Source of the DNA: Chengkuizengella sp. SCS-71B
Lineage (GTDB): Bacteria > Bacillota > Bacilli > Paenibacillales > KCTC-33759
Direction of reading: 5' to 3'
Assembly: GCF_040100845.1 (NCBI RefSeq)
Contig: NZ_JAZHSH010000001.1
Coordinates: 3,456,501 to 3,520,500, forward strand
Length of the DNA: 64,000 bases
The position numbers and the translations under genes are program-made. Below are positions 57,798 to 64,000 of the stretch, in pieces (the first letter of the stretch is position 1; every line of letters starts with the position of its first letter). The notes beneath the pieces were generated by a model. That model searched no databases. It was not told the DNA's origin and worked only from the letters and a program-made list of their open reading frames with translations.

Positions 57798-57933
57798 TGA
57801 AAAGTACCTCCGAATTTAATTCATTGCAATGATCATTTTTACAAGAGCTATAAAATGTGATGACATTATCCGTATCTACTGTATCTATTACTTCCCCACA
57901 GTGTTTACATATAATGGTTCCTAAATCGTTCAT
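57781..57933 (-). CDS. SR1P-like GapA-binding small peptide
   Basis: The 50-residue ORF begins MNDLGTIICKHCGEVIDTVD, continues with NVITFYSSCKNDHC and ends after a short polar tail. It matches the SR1P family pattern MGTIVCxxCxxxIxxxExxKVTxLYxxC and has two pairs of cysteines (C9/C12 and C31/C36). In Bacillus subtilis SR1P, encoded on the dual-function SR1 RNA, binds GapA and boosts RNase J1 activity; SR1 is CcpN-repressed. Here the ORF overlaps the gapB stop by ATGA and runs 17 bases into ppdK. An alternative ATG at 57951, with GGAG 10 bases upstream, would add six residues. Placement between gapB and ppdK, under a ccpN gene, supports the call. Confidence 0.75.
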   Translation of the reverse strand: MNDLGTIICKHCGEVIDTVDTDNVITFYSSCKNDHCNELNSEVLFNDSEG

Positions 57934-58979
57934 ATGACCGTTTTGTCCCATAATTCACACTCTCCTTGTTTTTGTTTATTGATCACCAAATGAGCTAAAT
58001 CAACTACACGACAGGAATATCCCCATTCATTATCGTACCAAGCCAACACTTTAATTTGATCTTCAGCAACAGATAATGATAACCCATCTATCACAGCTGA
58101 TTTTTCATTTCCGATAAAATCACTTGAAATTAAAGGATCGTTTATATAATCCAAATATGGAGATAAATGACCTCTGGATGCACCCTCAAATACCGTTCGA
58201 ACTTTTTCTAATGTGACATCATCATTTACTTGAATTGTCATATCTATTAATGAAACATCAGGAGTAGGTACTCTTACAGACAACCCTTGAATAATTGGCG
58301 CTAGATGTGGTATTACATTTTTAAGTGCTTTACCTACCCCAGTACTTGTTGGAATAATAGATTGAGTACAGGCACGCGCTCTGCGTAAATCATGATGTGG
58401 ATTATCTAAATGTTTTTGATCGTTTGTATAGGAATGAACGGAAGTAACCCATCCATTTTTAATTGAAAACGCTTTATCTAAAACGTCTAATATAGGTGCT
58501 ACACAATTTGTTGTACACGAAGCTGATGATAAAAGTTTATGACTCTCTGGGTCGAAGAGGTTATCATTCACTCCCATCACTACAGTTAAATCCATATCTT
58601 TAGCAGGAGCTGTGTTAATCACAGTCTCAGCACCTGATTGTAAGTGTTTTTGTGCACTTTCTCTATTATTGAATTGTCCTGTTGAATCTATGACAACCTT
58701 TACACCTAGTTGTTCCCAAGGAATGTTCTCAGGATACATTTCGTAAGTTACCTTTACTCTAAAGCCATTAATGATGAGGTCCCCATCTTCAATTTCTACA
58801 GAACCATTAAACTTCCCATGAACTGTATCATATTTAATTAAGTGACTTACTGTCTCTATAGAATATTTACTATTAATTGCAACTACCCGTGAGCCATTTA
58901 GACTTAAGTTTGAGTCAAAAGCCCTACGTAAGACAAGTCTACCAATTCTCCCCATACCATTAATACCAATCATTATCAT
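57930..58979 (-). CDS. gapB: Glyceraldehyde-3-phosphate dehydrogenase, gluconeogenic GapB type
   Basis: The 349-residue product has the Rossmann start GINGMGRIGRLVLRRAF and catalytic cysteine in SSASCTTNCVAP, followed by VTSVHSYTNDQ and WYDNEWGYSCR. At the end of the second strand the sequence is VVAINSKYS. The acidic residue that binds the NAD ribose in GapA is replaced by Ser/Lys, which fits the NADP preference of gluconeogenic GapB. Its position with ppdK, ccpN and glpX agrees. The upstream region carries the conserved 37 bp element (59018-59054). Translation is coupled to the SR1P-like ORF by an ATGA overlap. Confidence 0.93.
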   Translation of the reverse strand: MIMIGINGMGRIGRLVLRRAFDSNLSLNGSRVVAINSKYSIETVSHLIKYDTVHGKFNGSVEIEDGDLIINGFRVKVTYEMYPENIPWEQLGVKVVIDSTGQFNNRESAQKHLQSGAETVINTAPAKDMDLTVVMGVNDNLFDPESHKLLSSASCTTNCVAPILDVLDKAFSIKNGWVTSVHSYTNDQKHLDNPHHDLRRARACTQSIIPTSTGVGKALKNVIPHLAPIIQGLSVRVPTPDVSLIDMTIQVNDDVTLEKVRTVFEGASRGHLSPYLDYINDPLISSDFIGNEKSAVIDGLSLSVAEDQIKVLAWYDNEWGYSCRVVDLAHLVINKQKQGECELWDKTVI

Positions 58980-59017
58980 TCATCCCCTAATCTATATAAT
59001 ACGTCTTATTTATATAT

Positions 59018-59054
59018 AATGTATCATATTTATAAATAATGCACAATATATAAA
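59018..59054 (-). promoter_or_regulatory. Candidate CcpN operator upstream of gapB
   Basis: A 37 bp segment is nearly identical (35 of 37) to one upstream of the malic enzyme gene (60381-60417). It contains TGTATCATATT, which differs from the CcpN consensus TRTGHYATAYW at one position, and a distal half AATGCACAATATATAAA. It lies 39 bp upstream of gapB and overlaps a TATGAT-like -10 on the minus strand. Consensus is from memory. Confidence 0.6.
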
Positions 59055-59097
59055 GTTGTAAATATATTTAATATGTCATTATCATAGTAAAAAGGCA

Positions 59098-59127
59098 TAT
59101 TAAAACTCGGAAAATGAATTTCCGAGT
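59098..59127 (-). terminator. Terminator after the malic enzyme gene
   Basis: ACTCGGAAA pairs with TTTCCGAGT around ATGAA, followed by TTTTAATATG on the minus strand. It is 10 bp past the stop, so the malic enzyme is probably transcribed on its own. Confidence 0.75.
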
Positions 59128-59137
59128 CAGTTATTTT

Positions 59138-60334
59138 TTAAATAAGTGCAGTTCCATAACTTTCCATAGCAACCCCCGAGTCAATCGCCGCTTTACTTAC
59201 AGCTTTAGCTACGGCTGGAGCAACACGTTTATCAAATGGTGCGGGTATTACATAGTTTTCACTTAACTCTTGATCTGAAACTAGTAAAGCGATAGAAAAT
59301 ACAGCTGCTTCTTTCATTCTCTCATTAATATCTGTTGCGCGTACATCTAATGCTCCTCGAAATATGCCAGGAAAGGCTAATACATTATTGATTTGGTTAG
59401 GAAGATCTGAACGTCCAGTTCCAACGACTCTAGCGCCTGCTTCAATAGCATCTTCATACATAATTTCTGGGATTGGGTTTGCCATTGCAAAAATAATCGC
59501 ATTCTGATTCATGGAACGTACCATCTCTTTTGATACAACATTTGCAGCAGATACACCTATAAACACATCGGCTTTTTTCATCGCATCGGCTAATGTTCCT
59601 TGTTCTTTCTTTAAGTTAGTTAAACAAGCCATCTCATTTTTAACATTATTCATGCCGAACTCCCGTCCTTCATAAATAATACCTTTAGAATCACACAAAA
59701 TCATATTATTGACACCAAATCGACTTAATAACTTAACAATAGAAATGCCAGCTGAACCAGCGCCATTCACTACTACTTTTATGGTTCCCATCGTTTTTTT
59801 GACTAATTTTAGTGCATTCACTAATCCTGCTACTGTTACAATGGCTGTTCCATGCTGATCGTCGTGAAAAACTGGGATATTTAATTCATTTTTTAAACGT
59901 TCTTCTATTTCAAAACAAGCGGGTGCAGCAATATCCTCTAAATTAATACCCCCAAAAGTAGCCTCAAGTAATTTTACAGTTTCAACAAATTGATCTACAT
60001 TTGTTGTATCTAAGCAAATAGGGAAAGCGTCTACTCCTGCAAAACTTTTAAACAAAACTGCTTTTCCTTCTATTACTGGAAGAGATGCTTTAGCACCAAT
60101 ATTCCCAAGACCCAATACGGCTGTTCCATTAGAGATCACAGCAACACTGTTCCCTTTTATGGTATAGTCATAAACCGCATCTTCATGTTTGTGGATTTCT
60201 TTACACGGCTCAGCTACCCCTGGTGAGTAAGCTAGGGATAAATCCTTAGCCGTTTTTACTTCTACTTTAGTATTTACTTCTAATTTTCCTTTATTCAATC
60301 GATGCAGTTCTAGTGCTTCTTCACGTAATGACAT
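59138..60334 (-). CDS. Malic enzyme, YtsJ-like
   Basis: The 398-residue product is the short-type malic enzyme. It starts SLREEALELHRLNKGKLEVN, with catalytic motif YSPGVAEPCKEI, metal site FHDDQHGTAIVTVAGLVNAL and coenzyme loop VVNGAGSAGISIVKLL; the C-terminal block APFDKRVAPAVAKAV also matches. The sequence closely resembles Bacillus YtsJ, which turns malate into pyruvate with NADP. It feeds pyruvate to PPDK encoded downstream. It has its own upstream copy of the 37 bp element shared with gapB, so it is probably in the CcpN regulon here, which I do not know to be the case in Bacillus subtilis. Confidence 0.92.
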   Translation of the reverse strand: MSLREEALELHRLNKGKLEVNTKVEVKTAKDLSLAYSPGVAEPCKEIHKHEDAVYDYTIKGNSVAVISNGTAVLGLGNIGAKASLPVIEGKAVLFKSFAGVDAFPICLDTTNVDQFVETVKLLEATFGGINLEDIAAPACFEIEERLKNELNIPVFHDDQHGTAIVTVAGLVNALKLVKKTMGTIKVVVNGAGSAGISIVKLLSRFGVNNMILCDSKGIIYEGREFGMNNVKNEMACLTNLKKEQGTLADAMKKADVFIGVSAANVVSKEMVRSMNQNAIIFAMANPIPEIMYEDAIEAGARVVGTGRSDLPNQINNVLAFPGIFRGALDVRATDINERMKEAAVFSIALLVSDQELSENYVIPAPFDKRVAPAVAKAVSKAAIDSGVAMESYGTALI

Positions 60335-60380
60335 AACAACCTCTCACCCTCTTACTTTAATGTGTTAATGTATTTTAAAT

Positions 60381-60443
60381 AATGTATCATATATATTAAT
60401 AATGCACAATATATAAATTTATTATTTTTATATATTGTGCATT
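60381..60443 (-). promoter_or_regulatory. Candidate CcpN operator upstream of the malic enzyme gene
   Basis: 60381-60417 matches the gapB element at 35 of 37 positions, including TGTATCATATA (one mismatch to TRTGHYATAYW). Its distal half AATGCACAATATATA (60401-60415) is repeated in inverted form as TATATATTGTGCATT (60429-60443), giving a 15 bp dyad with a 13 bp gap. The second arm is absent at gapB. Confidence 0.6.
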
Positions 60444-60774
60444 TATTTAAATTAATGTGATTAATGATGCAAAAACACAACATAAGATAAGGTTAGAATA
60501 TATGAGATGTATATAATTATTTCATTCAGAATAAATTACTCAGGTTCGTTTATAATATATACAACTAATTTCTTCTAGGATTTAGCATCTTGGAGTATAT
60601 AACTTATACTTTGAAAAATTTATAGTCATAAAAAAAACCCACATACGTGGGAACGGAAAGGTACCAGTATAGGACTTGATATTTTATTGTTCTTAATATA
60701 ATGATTTTAATTAAATGATTTTATTATTACTAAATAATCATTAGAAAGTTTGAATTTATAAAAAATAAATAAAT
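60444..60774. other. AT-rich intergenic region left of the zinc-ribbon gene
   Basis: No gene is visible. It holds the terminator hairpin at 60631-60651, about 120 bp downstream of the zinc-ribbon gene's stop. The long 3' untranslated stretch could contain a small RNA, but nothing in the sequence proves it. Confidence 0.4.
60631..60651 (-). terminator. Minus-strand terminator
   Basis: The palindrome CCCACATACGTGGG (60638-60651) is followed on the minus strand by TTTTTTTTATG. It lies about 125 bp past the stop of the gene at 60775. Confidence 0.75.
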
Positions 60775-60978
60775 TTAATTTTCGAAATCTACTACTCTTG
60801 CAACTTCTTGTCCACAGTTTTTACATTTACCTTGTAATACTATACCAGTTGAATGCTCTTGTATCACATATTGAACAATGCTTACCGCATCGCTACAATT
60901 TGCACACCAAACATTATTAACAATCATTTTTCTATACTCTTTTTCAATAGATAACCACATTAAATTTGGGGAATTCAA
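60775..60978 (-). CDS. Small two-CxxC zinc-ribbon-like protein
   Basis: The 67-residue product has WCANCSDAVSI and GKCKNCGQEVARVVDF; the two C-x2-C pairs about 30 residues apart suggest one structural zinc. The frame begins with TTG (60978) and AAGGAG lies 10 bases upstream, so TTG is a plausible start; a later ATG (encoding MIVNNVWC) would give a 50-residue form. No known family is recognised. Monocistronic, between the malic enzyme and yfkK genes. Confidence 0.65.
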   Translation of the reverse strand: MNSPNLMWLSIEKEYRKMIVNNVWCANCSDAVSIVQYVIQEHSTGIVLQGKCKNCGQEVARVVDFEN

Positions 60979-61128
60979 TTTAAAACATCTCCTTTAAAAT
61001 TTCATCATCTCCCAAAATCCATTCGTTGAATAATATGTTTCTATCATACCACTTCTTTGCTATTCGTGATACAATTAGTTGTGATTTTACAACACTAAAC
61101 ATGAAATATTGAAAGGGATGATATACTT

Positions 61129-61350
61129 ATGGATTTAACACAAAAAACAAATGAAAATATACGTTTTATGATAGAAGAAATCATACAAAAATTAAAAATG
61201 GCAACAGCTGCCGCTATGAAACCAGAGCATTTTACTCTTGAGCAGTACGAAGATATTAAAGATATTTATGATTTAGTATCCAGCAAAAGCAATTACAGTA
61301 TTTCAGAAATGGAAGCAATCGTAAAGGAATTGGGAGATTTACGCAAGTGA
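61129..61350 (+). CDS. yfkK: DUF1128 (UPF0435, YfkK-like) protein
   Basis: The 73-residue helical protein carries NENIRFMIEEIIQKLKMATA, then HFTLEQYEDIKDIYDLV and ISEMEAIVKELGDLRK. These match the remembered Bacillus YfkK sequence closely in order and length. Function unknown. AAAGGGATG precedes the start by about 8 bases. Its stop codon TGA is part of the first bases (GTGAACTCG) of dispersed repeat copy F, so the insertion of that repeat may have set the present C terminus. Confidence 0.88.
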   Translation: MDLTQKTNENIRFMIEEIIQKLKMATAAAMKPEHFTLEQYEDIKDIYDLVSSKSNYSISEMEAIVKELGDLRK

Positions 61351-61441
61351 ACTCGTTTAAACAAAGCTTAAACATCGCGAAATTAGATGGAGACTATACT
61401 TCACCTGATTAGGGAGAAACCACCTATTGAGGTAGGGGGCT
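61347..61441 (+). repeat. Copy F of the triple-hairpin dispersed repeat, diverged
   Basis: Begins GTGAACTCGTTTAAAC inside the yfkK stop and continues AAAGCTTAAACATCGCGAAA, TTAGATGGAGACTATACTTC, ACCTGATT and a degraded CCACCTATTGAGGTAGG. Same orientation as copy D but with more changes. The distal TTTGGATAAA end is replaced by a terminator. Confidence 0.8.
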
Positions 61442-61442
61442 T

Positions 61443-61492
61443 AACCCCAAAAAGATATTATACACATTTGTATGATATCTTTTTGGGGTTTA
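61443..61492. terminator. Bidirectional terminator between yfkK and the TPR gene
   Basis: AACCCCAAAAAGATAT pairs with ATATCTTTTTGGGGTT, a 16 bp perfect stem with T and A runs on both sides. It serves convergent genes. Confidence 0.88.
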
Positions 61493-61507
61493 TTAATTTC
61501 ATTATTA

Positions 61508-62173
61508 CTATGATTTAAGTCTGCTACATATCGCCCATTTCCTTTCATGCCGTTTCATATATTTAGGTAATGATCTATAAATTTCTGTAACTTGTTTAAA
61601 AGCCTCTTTAGCTTCTTCTTTTTTTCCACTCTGTTCATAAAGTTTTCCTAACAAATAATAGGATTCACAAGAAGATGAGTGAATGCCGCGAAATTCCTGT
61701 AAATATTGGAAAGTTTTATCTCGATCACTTTGAATAAAAATTTTAGCCAATTCCAAATAAGGCTGACCATACCCCGTTCTAGGGTTTATATTTAATCCCT
61801 CTAAAATATATTTTTCTCCTTCTTGAATGTTGCCTATCTTAATATAGGTCAAACCAAGATCACACAGCACATGTGAATCTTGATCCATACGCGGAAGAAT
61901 ATCGGTAAGAATCTGATTTGCTTCAGTATACTTTTTCTTTTCCATCAATAATCTAGCCAGTTCATATTTAGAAGAAACATCATTAGGATTCAATCTGATC
62001 TGTTGTCTTAAATTAGATATTTTTCTCATACGTTTAAGGGGCTTTGTTAAGCTAGGAAAGAACCCCAAAAAACGTCTGTCTACAAAATATAAAATGATAA
62101 AAATCACGAGTAAAGCAATAAACGGATTTCCAAGGATTTGCCACAGTAATATAAAACCAATAAATTTCGTCAT
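61508..62173 (-). CDS. Membrane-anchored TPR protein
   Basis: The 221-residue product has two close membrane segments at the N terminus (about 3-16 and 18-32), then at least four TPR-like helix pairs (about 60-205): SSKYELARLLMEKKKYTEAN, SHVLCDLGLTYIKIGNIQEG, YLELAKIFIQSDRD, and ESYYLLGKLYEQSGKKEEAK. It likely works as a scaffold on the cytosolic face. The frame opens at 62212, but GGTGGGTG lies 6 bases before the ATG at 62173, where the membrane helix starts. The partner is unknown. Confidence 0.8.
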   Translation of the reverse strand: MTKFIGFILLWQILGNPFIALLVIFIILYFVDRRFLGFFPSLTKPLKRMRKISNLRQQIRLNPNDVSSKYELARLLMEKKKYTEANQILTDILPRMDQDSHVLCDLGLTYIKIGNIQEGEKYILEGLNINPRTGYGQPYLELAKIFIQSDRDKTFQYLQEFRGIHSSSCESYYLLGKLYEQSGKKEEAKEAFKQVTEIYRSLPKYMKRHERKWAICSRLKS

Positions 62174-62320
62174 ATCAAACACCCACCATGTTCTGTTAAT
62201 TTTAACGAACAACTCATTATTATATTATACCAGGGAAATTTCGAGCAACAACTAAAATAATGGATTGAACGAAAAATCTTAAACAAAAATATACCCTGTT
62301 GTTGATGGTTATTAACAGGC

Positions 62321-62352
62321 TGAGAGCTCAGACGTTAACATCTGAACTCTCA
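62321..62352 (-). terminator. Possible terminator of the extracellular repeat gene
   Basis: TGAGAGCTCAGA pairs with TCTGAACTCTCA around an 8 base loop, 32 bp past the stop. No strong T tract follows on the minus strand. Confidence 0.5.
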
Positions 62353-62383
62353 CTTATTCTTTCTCCATATTGTTTGCAGTTGA

Positions 62384-64000
62384 CTAATTTGTAGTTACAG
62401 TAATTGTATTTTCTGCGCTTGCGATGTTACCAGCCGTGTCTATTGCATAAACATAGTATATTTCTCTATCTTTATTATTGAAGAATGCATCACCGTATAT
62501 CAATGTCAACTCTCCCATTACATTATTTGCTATGGTGAATTGATCATCTAAACCGTCAGATGGATCACTATCAGTAGACAATATAATTTCGATCCCATTT
62601 TCTAAGTAGTCCGTAAGTCCAACTGTCGTATCTGAACCTCTATTAAGAGTAGTTATTGCAACATCTTCTCCAACTCCATCACCATCACTGTCATTTAAGA
62701 TGGGCTGAGCTACAACAGTATCTACATAAATCGTATAATCTGCTGGTTCTGAAAAATTTCCATTTGAATCATATGTATAAACATAGAATGTCTCTCCATT
62801 TAAATCATTAAAATCATCATTATTATATTCCAGAGTATAATCTCCATGAAAATTAACTACGATTAAATCCCAATTGTCTAACCCGTCAGATGGATCATCA
62901 TCAGTAGATAAATAGAGGCTTGAATAATCAGGAAGTTCAATCGTTGTTGTTTCCGAATCCCTATTATTAGTATTTATAGTCACATTATTTTTTAAAATGG
63001 GTTTAGCTACTTGGGTATCTATTGTTATACTTTCATCTGCAGGAATTGTTCTACCCCCGATCTTTTTTACAAATATATCATATATGCCATCAGCCCAGTC
63101 TTCTGAATTATCATCTTCTAATATGATTTCAATACTAGAAAAAGAAGATTGGTAAACAAATTGTATTTTTTCTTCACCAGATGATTTGTGAATAAAAATG
63201 ATTTCTATGTCTTGATTTGGATTTCCTATATAATACCAATAAGAGATGGGATTTTCCATAGCACTTTTATTAAAAACAGAATCTCCAGAATCTCCAGAAT
63301 TCACTAATAGATTTGCACTGATGGTATGATCTGCTTTTTCAGAAATATTATTAGGATTATTAACATCGATGGCGTAAACATAATAGACATCTTCTAAACT
63401 ATAATGAGAAGAAGAACATTGTTGTTGTCCACCACATTCTTCAAATAAAGGAGCCTTTTCTCCTATATCAAAGTACATATATGAAAGATCAATTACTCCT
63501 TCTGGAGATACATTGGATTCAATGATAATTGTTCTATTATCATCTTCATCTTCTAGTCCCTCTAACCCATCCGTAGGGTCTGCATCTGTACTTATCACAA
63601 GCTGAACTGTATCATTATCATCATTATTTTTAATTGTTGTTGAACCATATTCAGGAGATTGTTGCGATTGTTGCTCAAATAAGGAAGAATGATTCAAAAA
63701 CTTTACGTTATTTCCATTTACATAATCGCTATTTGGATTTAATATTGGTTTTTCGATTGGATCAGATGGTTCTGGTTCTGGCTTTGGTTTAGATGGTGAT
63801 GTTGTCACTTTAATCTTCTTTTTCACTTCAATTTCAAAAACGATAAAATCATTGAAATCACCTACTAAGTCTTTCACTGAACCTTTTTTAATATAAATGT
63901 ATACTTTTCCTTCAGGAAGTTTATTCTCTGTGAAATTTAGTTTCATTTCATTCCCGTCAATCGAGAGATCAGCTTGCTGCTCATCATTCTCATCAACCGG
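62384..64000 (-). CDS. Extracellular repeat protein, 5' part outside the window
   Basis: The frame stays open to the right edge (it reads ADLSIDGNEMKLNF across the first in-window ATG at 63946), so the true start lies beyond 64000 and only the C-terminal ~538 residues are seen. A Pro/Glu/Lys linker (SKPKPEPEPSDPIEKP) is followed by three or four ~100-120-residue beta-rich modules. Recurring motifs are STDADPTDGLEGLEDE or STDSDPSDGLDDQ, then YYVYAIDTAGNIASA and AQPILNDSDGDGVGED. These are Ig-like or Big-type modules with Asp-rich, possibly Ca-binding loops. No LPxTG or SLH anchor is seen at the C terminus. Likely a surface or spore-surface adhesin-like protein. Confidence 0.75.
   Translation of the reverse strand, partial: PVDENDEQQADLSIDGNEMKLNFTENKLPEGKVYIYIKKGSVKDLVGDFNDFIVFEIEVKKKIKVTTSPSKPKPEPEPSDPIEKPILNPNSDYVNGNNVKFLNHSSLFEQQSQQSPEYGSTTIKNNDDNDTVQLVISTDADPTDGLEGLEDEDDNRTIIIESNVSPEGVIDLSYMYFDIGEKAPLFEECGGQQQCSSSHYSLEDVYYVYAIDVNNPNNISEKADHTISANLLVNSGDSGDSVFNKSAMENPISYWYYIGNPNQDIEIIFIHKSSGEEKIQFVYQSSFSSIEIILEDDNSEDWADGIYDIFVKKIGGRTIPADESITIDTQVAKPILKNNVTINTNNRDSETTTIELPDYSSLYLSTDDDPSDGLDNWDLIVVNFHGDYTLEYNNDDFNDLNGETFYVYTYDSNGNFSEPADYTIYVDTVVAQPILNDSDGDGVGEDVAITTLNRGSDTTVGLTDYLENGIEIILSTDSDPSDGLDDQFTIANNVMGELTLIYGDAFFNNKDREIYYVYAIDTAGNIASAENTITVTTN

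Overview
The window looks like chromosomal DNA of a low-GC, endospore-forming member of the Bacillales, most likely Paenibacillaceae and perhaps close to a marine genus such as Chengkuizengella. This is inference from gene content: PerR and YgzB, GatCAB, a ComP-like kinase, CcpN with PpsR, an SR1P peptide, pyruvate phosphate dikinase, YfkK (DUF1128) and spore-type small proteins. No database search was run. Many genes start at TTG or GTG behind a strong Shine-Dalgarno sequence, so several starts given here lie downstream of the first possible start codon.

Layout. 1-2.9 kb: a decayed transposon ATPase remnant, a cysteine-rich protein built of three ~525 bp repeats, and a nucleotidyltransferase-like gene. 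3.0-10.2 kb: one minus-strand rRNA-tRNA operon (two promoters, 16S, 23S, then 17 tRNAs, with no 5S in the window). Three of its tRNAs (Arg, Asp, Glu) are each followed by a ~112-119 bp unit that re-copies the tRNA 3' end. 10.4-17.4 kb: gamma-carbonic anhydrase, YgzB, a membrane-anchored GH18 enzyme, PerR, and an ECF sigma operon (sigma, anti-sigma-like, membrane protein, DUF4097 protein). 17.5-35.5 kb: gatCAB, a ComP-like kinase, AI-2E-type permease, M24 peptidase, methyltransferase, P450, thermolysin-like protease, nitroreductase, MBL hydrolase and a DedA-NERD fusion. 35.7-43.9 kb: LysM-bearing 5'-nucleotidase, a PLP enzyme with a sugar-lactone oxidase, aldehyde dehydrogenase with its DUF779 partner, and a MATE pump. 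44-48.8 kb: a BlaI repressor with operator dyads, an M56 (BlaR1-type) membrane protease carrying a seven-repeat Kelch propeller as its outer domain, and a YcdB-like exported protein. 49-52 kb: Nnr and an SRAP protein.

52.5-60.4 kb is a gluconeogenesis locus: malic enzyme, gapB, a small SR1P-like CDS overlapping gapB and ppdK, ppdK, ccpN, ppsR and glpX. gapB and the malic enzyme share a 37 bp upstream element (35 of 37 identical) that contains a near-match to the CcpN site. Malic enzyme makes pyruvate, PPDK makes PEP, GapB and GlpX drive carbon towards hexose, PpsR switches PPDK and CcpN represses the set. The right end holds YfkK, a TPR membrane protein and the 3' part of a large extracellular repeat protein that runs off the window.

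Two repeat families are superimposed on the genes: a ~117 bp intergenic element that folds into three hairpins (six copies or fragments), and one MITE-like palindrome. The strongest candidates for something new are the BlaI/M56-Kelch/YcdB operon and the tRNA-linked mini-elements.
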